DNA of 64,000 nucleotides from Stemphylium vesicarium (Eukaryota > Ascomycota > Dothideomycetes > Pleosporales > Pleosporaceae), in assembly GCA_004380135.1 (NCBI GenBank), contig QXCR01000117.1:1-64000 (forward strand), written 5' to 3'. The notes under the pieces are model-generated. The model was not told the DNA's origin, did not search any database, and saw only the letters and a list, made by a program, of their open reading frames with translations. Of the stretch, positions 32,094 through 41,795 are shown piece after piece; positions within the stretch are counted from its first letter, which is position 1, and every line of letters starts with the position of its first letter. The position numbers and the translations under genes were made by a program.

Positions 32094-33430
32094 TAAGCAG
32101 TCAGCATGCAGACGCAGGGGTTTACCCATGAGGATCGCCGTTCCTGGCTTGAACTCAGTTGGCAATCCAGACCCCATGATGCAGCAAATGGCGATTGCGG
32201 TAATGATAGTGCAGCCCTCCAATGCCCATCAGTGCACAAGCAAAGTCCCTGAGACACGCTGTTACTCCAGCGTACGCCATGGTTCGCGCTACGGCCACTC
32301 GCCAGATTGCACCCTCGTGATAGTTACAGCTTGCAGACGAGATAGGCGTGATTGGCCTAGCGGAAGGCATGTGCACTGTCCCCTGGCCGTTGTGGGGCTG
32401 CCTGAGCCTCAGGGGCACATAATAAGCGCCATCCCAGCGTGAACCACAACGCGTCTTCCCGGGACGGTTGTTTCGTTTCGGCGACAGCTGTTCGTGTTGA
32501 GCCCTGCAGAAGCTGACATGGCGGCAAACAAAGCCGTTGAAGAGGCTGATTCTGTCATGTGTACCACGACTTGCTTGTGATTCAGGGCTGAAGGGTTCGA
32601 GATGGGATTCCTTTTTAATCTGGTCACGAGAGATGAGGCGTGTACGACAAGAGCAAAACGGCCCAGTTTAAAGGAGACTGGAGGGGCGCTTCTGTGAGGT
32701 AATGCAGTTTAGACTAGTTTAATTGCGGGTGGATTATCGATAGCACCCCTACCTGGATAGCTCGTCGATACGGGAAGGCCCCTAATCCAAACGCAAAGGT
32801 ATCGTACCGGTACCTTGCAGCAATTTCTGGTCGTGCTTGTTCTTCTTAACACACACCCACACTCTTTCAGCATCGTTTTGCAGCTGTTCTTCTTGCGCCC
32901 GTCACTCTTTAACGTCGCTCACTTAATTAAACTCACATTCTTTTGAAAGCTTTGTTGCTCGCGTTTTCTTTGTGGCTCGTCTCCAAAGTGTACCTGGGCG
33001 CAATACAAGGGATACTTTCCAGTATCGCAACCCGTCCGTTTTCAACGACTTCGAGGAGCGCCACGCGTTTCTCGACCTTAATTACTTCATCACGGCTTCC
33101 GCACTGGCTACCTCGATCCTCCCTCGGCCCCAGGTCGACGATTCGTTCCGCAGACCATCGATTTTGCAGGTTTTCGACCTGCCCGCCTTCAAGACGCCGA
33201 CTGCAGCCAACTTTGAGGACAGGCTGCCGTCTATTACCCACGACATATCTCGCCCCTCATCAAGCTCGACCGTGGCTTCACACACTCCGCAGCGGAACGG
33301 CAGCAATGCCTCCCCCATTCAGCTGCCCTCATTGGCTACGCTAGCCTCGGCCGCGTCAAATTGCCCCGCGGCGCATACCAACAGTAATGAAAGTAATGAT
33401 AATACGAGGAAAGACACGCCCGAAAAGAAG
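32094..33430. other. Intergenic region and 5' part of the GATA-factor gene
   Basis: 32094-32880 holds the SRP68 3' UTR and intergenic DNA with no supported gene. From 32927 to 33430 one plus-strand frame is open and protein-like (for example ITHDISRPSSSSTV, IQLPSLATLASAASN) and leads in frame into the ATG at 33431, but it contains no ATG. It may be translated as part of the GATA factor from a non-AUG start or an upstream exon, or may be leader sequence. Confidence 0.45.
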
Positions 33431-34768
33431 ATGCCATCTCCGCCCAGGTACGTTGTGTTCAGTCGATAGTGAATGCCCAGGTGGAACGAAAACGGTTAGC
33501 AGAAAAACTGCGGGAACCGGCTTATCGTCCTAGCTTGGCGCCGAACTTCAGTTTTCAGTCTCTAACCATGGAGAACAGTACCTCTAGTGGCCTCAGCATG
33601 ACCTATGCAACCTCTGCGCCCGCGACTGCTGGCGGACAGGCAGGATCTCCGGTACGTGTAAAATGTCTAATGGTGGTGTTTAGTCGCAGATTCGTCCCGC
33701 CCGCTCTGCCGATGTCTCTTATCGATAGCCGCAACTCTTGTACTTGTTCCAAGGTTGACGCCTGGGGTAACGATTACATTAGCTGCCCGCCTCGTCTATC
33801 TGTCTTGTCAACCTGCGGGTGAACAAATGCAGGAGTCGCGGGGTTTAGCTTTCGCGATCTTCAACAGAGCATCGGACAGAGACATGGACTCACCCGTGCA
33901 CTATCAATTGTACTTGTGCTGACATTTAGTAGCCTGTCTGCCAGAATTGCTCTACGAGCACCACGCCGCTGTGGCGCCGTGATGAGTCCGGCGCTGTACT
34001 CTGCAATGCCTGCGGCCTCTTTTTGAAGCTGCACGGCCGCCCGCGACCCATCTCCCTGAAGACCGATGTTATCAAGAGTCGCAACCGCGTCAAGACTGGT
34101 GGGCCCGGCGGACGCAAGAGGGTATGATAGCCCTCGCAAATCTGGCTTCAGGCAGCACTAACACATTACAGACGAGCGATCAAGGCGGTCTTCCTGCTGC
34201 TCACCCCGATGCAGATGGACAGCTAGCCCTCGCCCAACACCGCCGTGCCTCTGGCAAGATCTCCTCAGGCCTGTCCGATCGTTCAAACTCGCCCATCTCG
34301 CGCACCGGCACCCCGAACTTCGGCCATCCCGCCAATATCGCACCCCAGCACATGTTTGAGCAGGCCCTACATGGCGGCGACTTTCACTCCCCCTCGCTCC
34401 CCGGCTTCGGTCTTCGCGCCCCGTCGCCCGCTACATCGTCGGTCAACGGCTCACACCTCGAGGCCCCTCTACCCTACGAGACGCTTGCCGCACAGAACAC
34501 TGCTCTCAAGACTCGCGTCTCCGAGATGGAGCTCATCAACGATCTCTTCCGCAACCGTGTCAGCGAGCTCGAACAGAGTGAGCAATCCGCACGACAGACT
34601 GAGTCCTCGCTGAGGCAAGAGCTCGAAGAGACCAAGCAACGCGAGGCTGACCTGAAGAGGCGGCTCGAAGAGATTGAAAACGAGAGCCCAAGACACAAGA
34701 GGATGAAGATGAGCGAGTTTGTAGACGAGAGCCGCGCGGGCACGCCCGTCAGCGCAATGGTCGACTAA
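33431..34768 (+). CDS. areB: GATA zinc-finger transcription factor, AreB/Asd4-like
   Basis: The best model uses 33431-33447, 33534-33651 (or from 33552), 33933-34121 and 34172-34768, about 306 aa. The last two exons are firm: phase-0 introns GTACGT...GTAG (281 nt) and GTATGA...CAG (50 nt). The GATA finger is CQNC-x17-CNAC, followed by GLFLKLHGRPRPISLKTDVI and a basic tail. The C-terminal 100 residues form a long coiled coil (ELEQSEQSARQTESSLRQEL and on) ending in basic HKRMKM. A GATA finger with a C-terminal coiled coil is the layout of AreB (Aspergillus) and Asd4 (Neurospora), which modulate nitrogen metabolism in the nucleus, usually against AreA. The 5' end is uncertain: an ATG-less frame extends upstream to 32927. 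The long second intron may be alternatively spliced. Confidence 0.82.
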
Positions 34769-36201
34769 GATGCTTCTTGACGAAGGTGTTTCCTTTTTAC
34801 TTTATCTAACGACTTTTTCATGCACGCGGGGAGTTGTTCGACGAGACGCGGCTGGGCTGAGAGGTAGCACTCGTTCCCCCACGCTCGCTCGCTTGCTTGC
34901 TTGCTTCCCAGAGAAGGTCAAGCGTCGACGCTTGCTCGCTTGGTTTTTTTGGTCTGCAAAGACCGTCTAATGTCTGAATACCACTTCTTGTCGTCGTTGA
35001 CCTTTGACGCCGATTGTATTGTAATCTCTCTCTTTTTCTGCTCCGATACCAAGTGTTGATGCGGGTGGCAATTGCTGTATGGCTGTATGGACGGCTGATG
35101 GGTTAGATGGATGGATGGGTGGGTCGATGGGCGGGTGGGAAGGGAATGGAGGATTAGGGTCATGTTTACCAAAAGTTGTCATGAAGTTAGCTTAGTTGCT
35201 GCAATGGGATGTGCTGCCACTTGTGTGCTTGTATTGAAGCAGGACTTATGAGGCTATGTAGTTGTCCTGCTGCTACCTGTCCGTTCATGTTGGATCAGGT
35301 TCTATAAGACCATGTAGTTGTCCAGCAGGCCAAGGGGCTTCTATGTGTTCGAGGTCTTTCTGGTCACTCGTACAGCATCAAGCACATTTTCGAGAATAAG
35401 AAAGCGCCTATGTAGTTGTCAAGGTTTGTTTAGTTCACCAAGAGCCGCCACAAGGGCTTCTACTTGGGTTATGCTGTAAATTGCCGGGGTATAACTATAA
35501 TTTTTTGTCGCATTATAGAGAATAGACATAGGTAGGCAGCTTAACAGCGTCTATGTCGCTTTCAATTATATATATCGCTTGTGAAGTTTACCGAAAGGAT
35601 CAAGTAGTATCTCGAGTGCTTCGTCTTTGTTTCCACGTCCTAGTAACACAGTAATGCGGGCTTAGTCTCGGTAAAGACTTCCCCCCGCATGTTTAGCAAT
35701 GATATTACAGTACACAGGCAAATAGGTCTGGGGACATGAAGTGGATGGAGTGTTGCGGATTATATATCCAAAGGCAAGCTTAAAATAAGATAGGAGCTGT
35801 CAACTGAGTTGGTGCGTGGTGACTGTAGTGTTGATCAAACTCGGTAACGGGTTTCATGGGAATGTTGTCCTCCAGGTAATCCCATGGCCACGACCCTGCA
35901 GAAATGTTGATGAAATCAATGGCGAAATCTCCACAAGACAAACTCGTCATTTATTCAATATCGTCACATGCAACCACCCCCATGATACTCCACAACTATT
36001 AAGGTACCAAGGACAATGGGTGTCGGGAGCAAACGGGACAGACTAAGCCTAAAACGAGCTCCCGCACGGACTCTTGGCAGCTAATCGACTCTTCTGCCGT
36101 CGAAATCTGCATTTGCACCTCCCTCCCTCAATCACTCCCCATCCATTGAAGGACCAATTCATCTCCAACTCATCTCCACTCCGACCGTCAATTCCATCAC
36201 C
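34769..36201. other. Intergenic region with short repeated motif
   Basis: 1.4 kb without a gene. 35090-35160 is a G-rich run of GGATGGATGGG-like units on the plus strand. ATGTAGTTGTC occurs three times (35256-35266, 35312-35322, 35410-35420). 35480-35580 is AT-rich. The final 150 bp are CT-rich and should be the ATP9 leader. An open frame at 35816-36046 has no support. Confidence 0.5.
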
Positions 36202-36690
36202 ATGGTTGCCATCGCTCGCTCCTTCGGCGCTGCCCGCGTTGCCTCCCGCGGCTTCGCCAACGCTGGTATGTCTCGCGCCTACGGCAGGTGCTCAAGCCAT
36301 TGGGTTTGAGCTCTGCAAGCTCATCAAGCAGCCATTGACCATCATCTTGCAGCCCGCGCTCCCCAGCAGAACACCCTCGTCGCTGCCCGCAGTGCTTTCC
36401 GCAACAACGCCGCCCGCAACGTCATCCAGAAGCGTGGCATCGTCGCCGAGTCCACCGCTGCCGCCATGGTCGCTGCCGCTAAGATCCAGGGTGCCGGTCT
36501 CGCTACTATCGGTCTTGCCGGTGCCGGTGTCGGTATCGGAACGGTTTTCGGTGGTCTCATCCAGGGTGTTGCCCGCAACCCTTCCCTCAGGGGTCAACTC
36601 TTCCAGTACGCCGTCCTGGGTTTCGCCTTCGCTGAGGCCACTGGTCTCTTCGCGCTCATGATGTCTTTCTTGCTCCTCTACGTCGCATAG
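36202..36690 (+). CDS. atp9: ATP synthase subunit 9 (c-ring proteolipid), nuclear, mitochondrial
   Basis: Two exons, 36202-36265 and 36353-36690 (133 aa); the 87-nt intron has GTATGT and TTGCAG, and phases agree. The first 50 or so residues are Arg/Ala/Ser-rich with no acids, a cleaved mitochondrial presequence. The mature part has two membrane helices joined by the polar loop ARNPSLRGQ: helix 1 carries the Gly-rich LAGAGVGIGTVFGG, and helix 2 has the proton-binding Glu in FAFAEATGLF. The protein forms the rotating c-ring of F1Fo ATP synthase in the inner membrane. A functional presequence shows it is imported, in line with fungi that lack atp9 in mitochondrial DNA. Confidence 0.95.
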
Positions 36691-38144
36691 ATGTGTGCAT
36701 TGATTGCATCGACTGCCGGACATTTGAGGTCAACGGTATGGGGGTGCCGCAAGGTGGAAAACTTTTCTTGCGGATGGATGTGTGCATAAGGACGACTACT
36801 ACCTCTTTTCCCACTCTAGTGGCCGGTCAGATTGTGTAAAACATGTACTTTAGAGAGCAATCTGAAGAGCAAGCTACCACCACGGCTCGCTTTCCTTATA
36901 CACGCAATCGTACGGAAGCTGTAGCTACGGTAATGACACGTGCGGATGAATGATGTTAAGCTCAATGACCCCGATTGGAGCCTCTGAATGTATGCCGAAC
37001 CATCTTGACGCCCGTGCCACGTTCCGTGATGAGCTACAGCTGCTTGAGCTGTGCGATATTGAAACTTGGTCATGCCAAGTCTTTTGCTTAACCTCTGTGT
37101 GGGACGACCTTCCCCGCGCTTCCGCATCCTACTTGAGGGGATGGTTTAACATTTCTTCTTTTCCTATATATTCCCGACCTGTCTCTTCTCACCCTGTTCG
37201 GGGAGAAATTCAATGCCCGTGGAAGCCCGCGACAGCTCCGTATGGCCCCACAGTAGAACGCTTGCGAGCTTCAGGCCATTGTTTACGATGGGCATGGGCC
37301 TAGTCGCAACTTTTTGTCGCACCTTGCTGACCTCTGTAGGACTATCGATGCTATGGTACTGCATTGAAAGATGAATGCTCTTCGGACCTCTCCTACCCCG
37401 CGTCGATTGTAGCGCCCACGAATGCCATACGCGACCCCGGTCGATCATACCACAACTCGATCGCGAACGCGACCAGCGTTACGCATCGGCATGATAGTAA
37501 AGAGCAAGGCGAAATCGGGCTTTGGGTATGTCAGAATGGTCCAAGAACGTAGATGTGGTGGTCACCCATGAATTAGGCGCTGGCCTTTACCACGCAGACG
37601 ATGAGACGGACAATGTCCTGGAGCCTCCATACCTTGGTCACTTTGGTTTGGTGCTCTACATCGCCGCTGAAAAAGCAGAAGTCGATGCATATTCACGTGG
37701 AGAGGCCGAGGCTGTGGCGTTTCAGATCTGCGTTTGAGTAGATGGTGAAGCTACTCCCGAAACAAGACGCCCGACGACATCCTCCCAAAACCGCAGATCA
37801 GAAACTAAACAACCGCAAGCTTCCTTGCAGACTACGGAACGATTGATGCGCTCCATCACTTAGATCTCCATGCCATCACTCGGATTGTCGCAACACCGTG
37901 AAACTACGGTAGGTTTCGAGACAAGCTTCTACATCCAACGCCGCAAAGCTTAGCTGTCAGTGTCTCGCTGGCGTAACTGCTTTAGCTTGTAGTACTTAGT
38001 TTGCAGTCGCCCTTGCTGAGTTCAATTGAGCAAGTTCTCTTCGATCAATACTATCATCTTGTAATCTTTGTGCCGGTCACTTTCCTTCCCTGTCTAGACT
38101 TCATTTCGCTCTCTCAAGTAGATTCCAGCTCTCAAACAGCAATC
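36691..38144. other. Intergenic region
   Basis: 1.45 kb. No gene is firmly supported. Open frames at 37364-37552 and 37522-37737 (plus) are overlapping, short and unlike any family I know. The last 150 bp before 38145 are pyrimidine-rich leader sequence for the repeat-peptide gene. Confidence 0.45.
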
Positions 38145-38890
38145 ATGCGTTACACAGCTTTCATGACCGTTGCCGCTTTCTCCAGCGCCGTCTTTGCCTC
38201 GTCTTGTAAGCTTGATTCGCAGATAGTAAGAAGACAAGACCTGTCTAACACCCACCAGCCAAGCGCGACCCCCAGAACGACGTTGCTTCCATCCTCGAAG
38301 CCCTCCGTGAGAACAACCCCGAGGATGCCAATGCAGCCGCTTCTGCCATGAAGATCAAGCTCCGCCGCCAGGACGACCTCTCCTCCATCCTCGCTGCTCT
38401 CGAGCAGAACAACCCAGATGACGCGGCGGCCGCCCAGCAAGCCGCCAGCGGCGCCCAAAAGCGTGCTCCTCAGGACGACCTAAACAGCATCCTGGCCGCT
38501 CTCCAAGCCAACAACCCGGACGACGCCGCCGCAGCCCAACAAGCCGCATCCTCCGCCACCCCTTCGCCCTCCAACACCAAGCGCCAGGACAACATCAGCA
38601 GCATCCTCGCCGCCCTCGAAGCCAACAACCCCGACGACGCTGCTGCCGCCAAGCAGGCTGCTTCCAGCGGCAGTCCTACTGCACCTCCTGCGCAGAAGCG
38701 CGCTCCTCAGGACGATGTAAGTTCCATTCTTGCTGCGCTGGAGCAGAACAGCCCTGAAGATGCGGCTGCGGCTCGTCAGAATATCCAGAAGAGACAGGAT
38801 GATGTTGCGGGTATTCTTGCGGCGCTCGAGCAGAATAGCCCGGAGGATGCGAAGGCGGCAAAGAGTTTGGGGAGGAGGTGGATTGCTTAG
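38145..38890 (+). CDS. Secreted Kex2-processed repeat-peptide precursor (KEP-like)
   Basis: Two exons, 38145-38205 and 38259-38890 (230 aa). The 53-nt intron has GTAAGC, CTAAC and CAG; phases agree and the join forms SSSKR. Residues 1-19 are a signal peptide (MRYTAFMTVAAFSSAVFAS). The rest is six tandem units of 28-40 residues, each ending in a dibasic KR or RR (unit boundaries under the repeat feature), then WIA. The unit core is QDDxSSILAALExNxPxDA; linkers are Ala/Gln-rich or Ser/Pro-rich. The precursor should enter the secretory pathway and be cut by the Golgi protease Kex2 into about six similar acidic peptides. This is the layout of kexin-processed repeat proteins; the peptide family is not one I recognise. 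It lacks alpha-pheromone Trp/Pro/Gly features, and no tailoring enzymes are adjacent. Peptide function is unknown. Confidence 0.88.
38267..38878 (+). repeat. Six tandem peptide-coding repeats with dibasic ends
   Basis: Units: 38267-38368 (34 aa, ends RR), 38369-38464 (32, KR), 38465-38584 (40, KR), 38585-38701 (39, KR), 38702-38794 (31, KR), 38795-38878 (28, RR). Units 2, 4 and 6 start QD; units 3 and 5 start APQDD. Units 2-4 share NNPDDAAAA and are closest at the DNA level, suggesting recent unit gain; units 1, 5 and 6 have PED in place of PDD. Confidence 0.92.
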
Positions 38891-39615
38891 ATGGGAGGTG
38901 GGTTGAGGATGGGAAGGGTGGGAGAAAGTTGAGAGGGGTTGGGTAATGGGTTGAACTTGGGGATCGAGAATGGTGGATTGGGTTGGACTGTATATAATGG
39001 GTTTGTTTGTATATTGAAAGGGGAAATGTCTTGGGCGATTGTCTCACTAATCCACTCGTTTGGCCCGAAAGATATTGTGTTTGTGAATTTGGCTTGAGAT
39101 TGTGGATTTGCTTACTGGTCCCCGGCCTTTGTTTGAAGTAAGTTTCTCCCCCCATTGCCTCCCGTTACCGATGAAATTGATAGCCACTAGAATTTACGCT
39201 ACTCCCGAAAACATGGTGGATACTTGCCCGCTTCGTGTCGTCAAAGAGCTGGTAACGCACTTGGTAACAGTGACCATGTAAGAGTTTAGAAGTCCATTGT
39301 CTACCTTCCAAATACGTCATTGCGTAATCTATCAACACCCTCTCAGCCCGAAGAAGGTTTTCCTATCAGAACGTCTTCTTCCCACCCCTTCCGCCGCAGT
39401 TCCGACGTTGTAAATACCCACCGCGGTCCGACCCAGAAGATTTCAACACAGCCCCTCGCAACCCCACGTCTACCCCGCATCCCTCAAAGAACCCATCACT
39501 CAGCCATCCACTCTTCACCTCCACTCAACTATATAATCCCCACCCGTCCTCCCCTTCTCGCATTGTGTGTAGAATATAATTTAATTAATGAGAAAATTAC
39601 TCCAGTTTCTCCATC
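38891..39615. other. Repeat-peptide 3' flank and intergenic region
   Basis: The first 100 bp after the stop are almost free of C on the plus strand and full of GG and GGG runs. The rest, up to the tRNA, has no supported gene. 39320-39560 is C-rich (CCACCCC-type) and open in one frame with no domain. Confidence 0.5.
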
Positions 39616-39709
39616 GACACGATGGCCGAGTGGTCTAAGGCGGTAGATTTAAGCCCCGCTTAGATCTCTACTACAGAAATGTGCGTGGGTTCGAACCCCA
39701 CTCGTGTCA
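39616..39709 (+). tRNA. tL(UAA): tRNA-Leu(UAA) with 12-nt intron
   Basis: The acceptor stem GACACGA pairs fully with TCGTGTC (39702-39708), followed by discriminator A at 39709, as in leucine tRNAs. The D-arm has GGCCGAGTGGTCTAAGG, the anticodon stem GTAGA/TCTAC, the anticodon TAA (39650-39652), a long variable arm (ACA/TGT stem) and the T-arm GTGGG-TTCGAAC-CCCAC. An intron at 39654-39665 (12 nt) begins one base after the anticodon, the usual nuclear position. The long variable arm and A73 exclude serine. Confidence 0.93.
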
Positions 39710-40193
39710 TTTTGCTCTTTTTTGCTCCTCAAATGATGTCTTTTGCTCCAAACACGAAGACATTCCATTTTTTGGAGGTCGTGTTGGTTGTGGGATATGG
39801 TTGGGGCGGATGCGTGGGTGAGGGAAGCGAGGAACGCCAAAGAGGGGCGGGGAATATCAAACTTGTCGCGCCTAGTTGATTTATCAGAAACTTGGACAAT
39901 CAGAGCATGATAATAATGAGGCTAGTTTTATTCCAAGGACGTTTTGCTTGGATGCGCTGTGTGCTAAAGGATTTGCATTGCATTGTCTCGCCCAAGTAAA
40001 CAACAGCTTGATCGCATCTCAACCACACAACGGCTCTCGAAGACATTACTCACCACTTGAACTCCAAGACAACGACGTGGATTGCACGCTTGCTCAAATA
40101 TGAAGGTATGCGCAATGTGGAAGAATGCTGAGATTGTTTGAAATTCTAGGCCTACAAACGTACTGGTACACGGGATATGAAGATAATTCCTCA
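39710..40193. other. Intergenic region
   Basis: 484 bp between the tRNA and the 3' end of the minus-strand MFS gene. 39711-39740 has T-runs suited to RNA polymerase III termination just after the tRNA. No gene seen. Confidence 0.5.
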
Positions 40194-41795
40194 CTACCCA
40201 TTACGTTTATACCCGCTTCTACTTCTCAACGCCTCGCCATACTTTGCTAGCACAAACGGTATGCACGCACCTAGGATACTCAAACATCCCAATAACGTAC
40301 AAGCCCACTGCGGTCCCAGACCTCGAAACATTTGGACTGCGAAGAGAGGAAATGTTCCTCCAAGCACATATCGTAAGATAGAGTTCGAGGCCATTGCGCT
40401 GGCGCTGTACAGTGGTCCATATGTGTCGGTGATGTACATCATGCATGCCATGAATATCAACATGTTACCGCCGCCGAAGAATGCCTCCGCGATTGTTGGT
40501 ACGATCCAATGTACTTGATACGCAGCCGACCATCCGAAGAGGAAGAGACCGATGGTTAGGATAGGGCCGCCAGCGAATGCAAGTGGGAGTCGCTTTTCCG
40601 GCGTCAGCCGCGAAGTGGCAAAGGAAGGTGCTGGTCTCTTTTCCGACATCGCCTTCCGCAAGCGAGGGAGGTAGTAAAGCTTGCTGAAAGAAACGATGCA
40701 AACCGTGGCGATGATAACACCGACTCCCAAGCCCAGGAACGTGAGGCCTGTAGAAACACTGTCGAAGCCGTACTCTGTCTCAAAAACGTACGGGAAAGCG
40801 GCGAAGAAGGCATAAAGCAGGCCAAAGTTGAACGCACTGTACGAGTTGAAGGTAGCCACGATCGGCTCGGTGAGCAGCATGTGCAACGGCCGGGTGAGAG
40901 TCTTTGATACATATGTGCTGACGACCTTTGGCAGCGACATGCCCTCGGTCGGCGAAGGCGGTAACAGCTCGTTCCGTTGCTTCGCGCGCTGACGCAGAAG
41001 AACGGGCTTGTACGATTCCGCGAAGAAGGGTGCAGGCGCGAAGACAAGCACGACAGTAAAAAACAGAATCAACCATGATGTCCAACGCCAGTCGCGATTC
41101 TGAGTTACGACCGCCCCCAAAATAGGTCCCAATGCTGGCCCAAAGAACGGCGTTGCGACGTACAATGACATGGGCCCGGAGCGCTTTTCCGGCGGCCATA
41201 TATCACTTAGCGTTCCAGATCCCATGCTCAGACTGGGCGCTGCGAAGAAACCAGCCCAGAAGCGTAGGACGACCAATGCAGCCATGCTTTGCACGAATCC
41301 GGTCCCTAGGATAAAAAGCGCGAAGATGGGCAGGCTGATGAAGATGACGGGGCGTCTTCCGAATGTTTCGCTTAATGGTGCTGCAAAGGGTCCACCGAAC
41401 GCAAGTCCAAGAGCGTAGATTGAGTACGCAAGGGTGGAAATGAGTTGTGTTGAGTTGAGATCTGAGGCTGCTTGTTCGATGGCAGGCGTGAAGACCGAGG
41501 AGGCGAAAGTGCCTACAAAGGCGATCCCGGATATCGTGTATGTTTGGTACCATTTTCTTGCTGTGCTCCAATTGTGCGGGTTTAGAGGGTCTTCTGCGCC
41601 ATCCCAATCCAGAGCAGTAGGACGCTCCTGTGGTGGTGTATTCTTCGTCGTATTCGCTGTTGTTTCCTGGCCCGCCGATGGTTGGCGACTACGGTCCGGA
41701 AACTTTTCAATATCCACATGGCTCGGTGATCTTGTGGATGCCACGGTGTTGGTTTCCGACCATGAGACGGGCCGCGAAGCGTTTGGAATAGCCAT
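40194..41795 (-). CDS. MFS drug:H+ antiporter, DHA1 family (12 TM)
   Basis: Single exon, 533 aa from the ATG at 41795-41793 (a further ATG 23 codons upstream is less likely, with weaker context). The N-terminal 90 residues are hydrophilic and contain NPHNWS, typical before the first helix of fungal DHA1 proteins. Twelve hydrophobic segments follow, with motif A as APLSETFGRRPV between helices 2 and 3 and a central cytoplasmic loop. These plasma-membrane pumps export drugs, polyamines or fungal metabolites with proton exchange. The substrate cannot be read from the sequence. No biosynthetic cluster adjoins it. Confidence 0.88.
   Translation of the reverse strand: MAIPNASRPVSWSETNTVASTRSPSHVDIEKFPDRSRQPSAGQETTANTTKNTPPQERPTALDWDGAEDPLNPHNWSTARKWYQTYTISGIAFVGTFASSVFTPAIEQAASDLNSTQLISTLAYSIYALGLAFGGPFAAPLSETFGRRPVIFISLPIFALFILGTGFVQSMAALVVLRFWAGFFAAPSLSMGSGTLSDIWPPEKRSGPMSLYVATPFFGPALGPILGAVVTQNRDWRWTSWLILFFTVVLVFAPAPFFAESYKPVLLRQRAKQRNELLPPSPTEGMSLPKVVSTYVSKTLTRPLHMLLTEPIVATFNSYSAFNFGLLYAFFAAFPYVFETEYGFDSVSTGLTFLGLGVGVIIATVCIVSFSKLYYLPRLRKAMSEKRPAPSFATSRLTPEKRLPLAFAGGPILTIGLFLFGWSAAYQVHWIVPTIAEAFFGGGNMLIFMACMMYITDTYGPLYSASAMASNSILRYVLGGTFPLFAVQMFRGLGPQWACTLLGCLSILGACIPFVLAKYGEALRSRSGYKRNG

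Noticed and set aside
38145..38890. Repeat precursor as an alpha-pheromone gene
   Set aside because: Dibasic sites fit, but units lack the short Trp/Cys/Pro/Gly peptide typical of the mating pheromone and are three times too long.
38145..38890. Repeat precursor as a dikaritin-type cyclic peptide (RiPP)
   Set aside because: No UstYa-like (DUF3328) gene is nearby, and the units have no Tyr-containing core.
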